NCBI GenBank assembly: GCA_016212845.1
Contig: JACRDR010000147.1
Coordinates: 1 to 14,907, forward strand
Direction of reading: 5' to 3'
Length of the DNA: 14,907 nt
Source: Elusimicrobiota bacterium
GTDB lineage: Bacteria > Elusimicrobiota > Elusimicrobia > UBA1565 > JACRDR01
Shown here one piece after another: positions 13,212 to 14,907 of the stretch. Below the pieces are notes generated by a model. It was not told the origin of the DNA and made no database searches. It worked only from the letters and a program-made list of their open reading frames with translations. Made by a program: the position numbers and the translations under genes. Each line of letters starts with the position of its first letter. The stretch's first letter is position 1.

Positions 13212-13742
13212 GTGGAAGACGTCCGGGGCTTCATCGAGAAGTACACCCCTCAAGCCTACGTGATGGCGTATCGCCTGACCGGCGACCGCTCGCAGGCCTG
13301 GGACCTCGTGCAAAACGCGATGCTCCGCGTACTCAAGTGCCATGATCGCTACGATCCCGCTTACGAGCCTGAGCAGTGGCTTCATCAGATCCTTCGAAAT
13401 CTTTTCATCGATCGACTTCGTGTCGAGGCCCGACGTCGAGAGACACCTCTGGAGGCGGATCCCGACGAAGGCCGTCTCGGTCCCGCCGATACCTTGGTGG
13501 ACGCTGAGCCTCGGCCGGACGAAGTCGTGGCTCGTGACGGAGATCGGGAAGCCGTGCAGGCCGCTTTGAAGGAACTGCCGGCGGAGTGGAGGATGGCGGT
13601 GGCTCTCGTGGACCTCGAGGGCTACTCGTACGAGGAGGCGGCGCGGGTGCTCGAGATCCCCGCCTCGACGCTCGGGGTCTACGTTTTTCGGGGCCGCAAG
13701 AAGCTGAAGCAGGCGCTCGCGCATCTTATGGAGGATCGATGA
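13212..13742 (+). CDS. ECF-type RNA polymerase sigma factor
   Basis: The 176-residue protein begins at GTG 13212, just after an in-frame TAA. Region 2 spans about 5-75 (AYRLTGDRSQAWDLVQNAMLRV, split over 19-40; EPEQWLHQILRNLFIDRLR). A variable acidic linker follows. Region 4 spans about 113-172 (LKELPAEWRMAVALVDLEGYSYEEAARVLEIPASTLGVYVFRGRKKL, with the helix-turn-helix near 138-165). It directs polymerase to stress or envelope-response promoters. It overlaps the anti-sigma gene by four bases (ATGA), so the pair is co-expressed and the sigma factor is probably held inactive until a signal arrives. Confidence 0.95.
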   Translation: MEDVRGFIEKYTPQAYVMAYRLTGDRSQAWDLVQNAMLRVLKCHDRYDPAYEPEQWLHQILRNLFIDRLRVEARRRETPLEADPDEGRLGPADTLVDAEPRPDEVVARDGDREAVQAALKELPAEWRMAVALVDLEGYSYEEAARVLEIPASTLGVYVFRGRKKLKQALAHLMEDR

Positions 13743-14155
13743 GTTTTTGGGCGTGCTGGAGCTGCCGTAACGTGCTCGACCTGCATGTCGACGGTCGGCT
13801 CACCGCGAAGGCGACCGAAAACGTCGCCCGCCACCTCGTCGATTGCGCCGAGTGCCGCGCCGAGGCGGACGCGCTTCGCCCCGTGCCGATGTCCATGAAG
13901 GACTCCGACATCGAGGTTCCGCCGGGGCTCGCCGAAGCGATCTTCAAAAAGTGGGAAGACGGCGCCGAGCCTGAAAGGCTCGCCGCGCCCGCGTTCCGCT
14001 TCGCGCCCGCGCAGGCGGCCGCGCTCGTGTACCTCGCGGTCCTCGCCGGCGGCAGCGCGACCTCGGGCGACGTCAGCCGCGGGCTTCCGGGAAAGCCGGG
14101 CATCGAGGCACCCTGGCCCGAAGGGCCAGGAGAGTCCTTTAGGACCGCTCCATGA
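13739..14155 (+). CDS. Zinc-finger-type anti-sigma factor
   Basis: The 138-residue protein starts at ATG 13739 inside the sigma stop. The N-terminal domain has the H32-x3-C36-x2-C39 zinc motif (RHLVDCAECR) of ZAS/zf-HC2 anti-sigma factors, plus C6 and C9, of which one may be the fourth ligand. A weakly hydrophobic stretch at about 88-108 could be one membrane segment. The remaining tail is short, so the sensor part is minimal. Residues 125-138 (PWPEGPGESFRTAP) are encoded by copy 2 of the palindromic element, which runs to the stop codon. Presumably it binds and silences the sigma factor encoded just upstream. Confidence 0.88.
   Translation: MSFWACWSCRNVLDLHVDGRLTAKATENVARHLVDCAECRAEADALRPVPMSMKDSDIEVPPGLAEAIFKKWEDGAEPERLAAPAFRFAPAQAAALVYLAVLAGGSATSGDVSRGLPGKPGIEAPWPEGPGESFRTAP
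14111..14151 (+). repeat. Protein-coding palindromic element, copy 2
   Basis: A hairpin (stem CCTGGCCC / GGGCCAGG, loop GAA, 14112-14130) is followed by GAGTCCTTTAGG (14132-14143), matching copy 1 at 11561-11521 codon for codon. It forms the last 14 codons of the anti-sigma gene and ends one base before its TGA, touching the ATG of the next gene. Confidence 0.75.
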
Positions 14156-14907
14156 AAGGCAACGAACGGGCGGTAGAGTTCCTGGACCGCGCGCAGGCGG
14201 CGCTGCCGCTGTTTTGCGCGGTCGCGCTCCCGCTCGGCTTCTACCTCAAGAGCTACGACCCCGCGATGATCAAGGAGGTCACGCTCCAGACCGCGGCCGC
14301 GCTCGCCGCCGCGCTGTGGCTGTCGCGAGCGCTTGAGGCCGGCCGCTTCGAATTGCCCTCGCGCCGGGAGTGGATCGCGTCGCTCGCGCTCGCCCTGCTG
14401 GCGTGGACGCTCCTCTCGCTTTCCTGGAACCCGTACCCGGCGGTCTCCTTGATGCCCGCGCTCCGCCAGGCCTCGCTCCTCGTGCTCTTCCTCGCCGTCG
14501 TCGTCGGGCCCGCGTCCGCCGGCTGGGCGGTGGCGCTCGCCGACTGGACGCTCGCCGGCGCCTTCGCCGCGTCGCTCTACGCCCTCGCGCAGCGCGCAGG
14601 CTTCGACCCTGCGCCGTGGCGCGGGGGCTTCGGTTCCTCGGCGTTCTCGACCTTGGGCGGTCCCGCCGCGCTGGGCGCGCTCGCGGCCGCGTGCTGGCCT
14701 CTCGCGCTGGCGCGCGCGGCCGATCCCGAGGCCGGCCCCGTTCGCCGCGGCTTCTCCCTTTTCGCGGGCGTCCTCGTCCTGGGCGCCGCGTGGGCCTCTT
14801 CCTCCGCGACCGCGATGGTCGCCTTGGCCGCGGGCGCCGCGGCGTTCGCGGCGCGCGCCCTGAGCGCGGGCGGCGACCGCCGCTTGAAGACTCTCGCGAT
14901 CGGGCAG
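14152..14907 (+). CDS. O-antigen-ligase/polymerase-like membrane protein (partial, runs off right edge)
   Basis: The first 252 residues are visible from ATG 14152, which overlaps the anti-sigma stop (ATGA). They contain about six hydrophobic segments. The stretch around residues 160-185 (FGSSAFSTLGGPAALGALAA...WPLALA) resembles the FSTxGNPNFLAGYLALLLPLAL region of Wzy/WaaL-type O-antigen ligases and polymerases, with GP in place of NP. These proteins join or polymerise surface polysaccharides at the outer face of the inner membrane. The diagnostic periplasmic loop and Wzy_C core lie beyond the window. Coupling to an ECF sigma/anti-sigma pair suggests envelope-stress control of a surface polymer. 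Confidence 0.75.
   Translation, partial: MKGNERAVEFLDRAQAALPLFCAVALPLGFYLKSYDPAMIKEVTLQTAAALAAALWLSRALEAGRFELPSRREWIASLALALLAWTLLSLSWNPYPAVSLMPALRQASLLVLFLAVVVGPASAGWAVALADWTLAGAFAASLYALAQRAGFDPAPWRGGFGSSAFSTLGGPAALGALAAACWPLALARAADPEAGPVRRGFSLFAGVLVLGAAWASSSATAMVALAAGAAAFAARALSAGGDRRLKTLAIGQ

Noticed and set aside
14084..14096. Small hairpin GGCTT / AAGCC inside the anti-sigma gene
   Set aside because: Short stem in coding GC-rich sequence, without a second copy in the window.

Overview
The window is about two-thirds GC by eye and carries 14 protein genes and one RNA gene with almost no free space. Co-directional genes overlap by 4 bases (ATGA, GTGA or CTGA junctions), and two convergent pairs share their stop codons. 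Gene content (eukaryote-like Ser/Thr kinase with WD40 repeats, several sensor kinases and response regulators, ECF sigma/anti-sigma pair, O-antigen-ligase-like protein, bacterial RNase P RNA) indicates a free-living, envelope-bearing, GC-rich bacterium from a deep or poorly sampled phylum. Elusimicrobiota or a similar lineage is my guess. I cannot prove the phylum from sequence alone.

Left block (1-6768): on the minus strand a membrane-anchored protein of unknown function (3967-3290), an OmpR-type response regulator (3277-2597) and a Ser/Thr kinase with C-terminal WD40 repeats (2553 to beyond the left edge) form a likely operon. Divergent from it is a histidine kinase whose only membrane segment is at the C terminus (4163-5080). 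Convergent with that kinase is a 563-residue membrane-anchored protein with a Pro/Gln linker and a C-terminal intein-like Hint domain (6768-5077). Its N-terminal region is paralogous to the 225-residue protein on the other side of the histidine kinase. I propose this is one signalling module.

Middle block (6861-11642): on the plus strand a polytopic His-rich membrane protein is coupled to a cyclophilin-like protein with C-terminal membrane segments. A shared hairpin separates it from rnpB (RNase P RNA, minus strand). Upstream of rnpB on the same strand lies a tightly overlapping operon: YgjP/SprT-like zinc metallopeptidase, HAMP-containing histidine kinase, OmpR-type response regulator.

Right block (11672-14907): a thioredoxin-like protein on the plus strand converges on a minus-strand pair (P-II-like regulator, then a small probable outer-membrane protein that appears to start at CTG). 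Then an ECF sigma factor, a zinc-finger anti-sigma factor and an O-antigen-ligase-like membrane protein run off the right edge, all overlapping by 4 bases.

The most novel signal is a 41-base palindromic element present twice, once inside the YgjP-like gene and once at the end of the anti-sigma gene. Both copies are translated in the same frame and have covarying hairpin stems. This resembles protein-coding palindromic elements such as those of Rickettsia. A second theme is promoter layout: TTGCGN-type -35 boxes and TANNNT -10 boxes sit so close to start codons (often exactly 6 bases) that many mRNAs should be leaderless.
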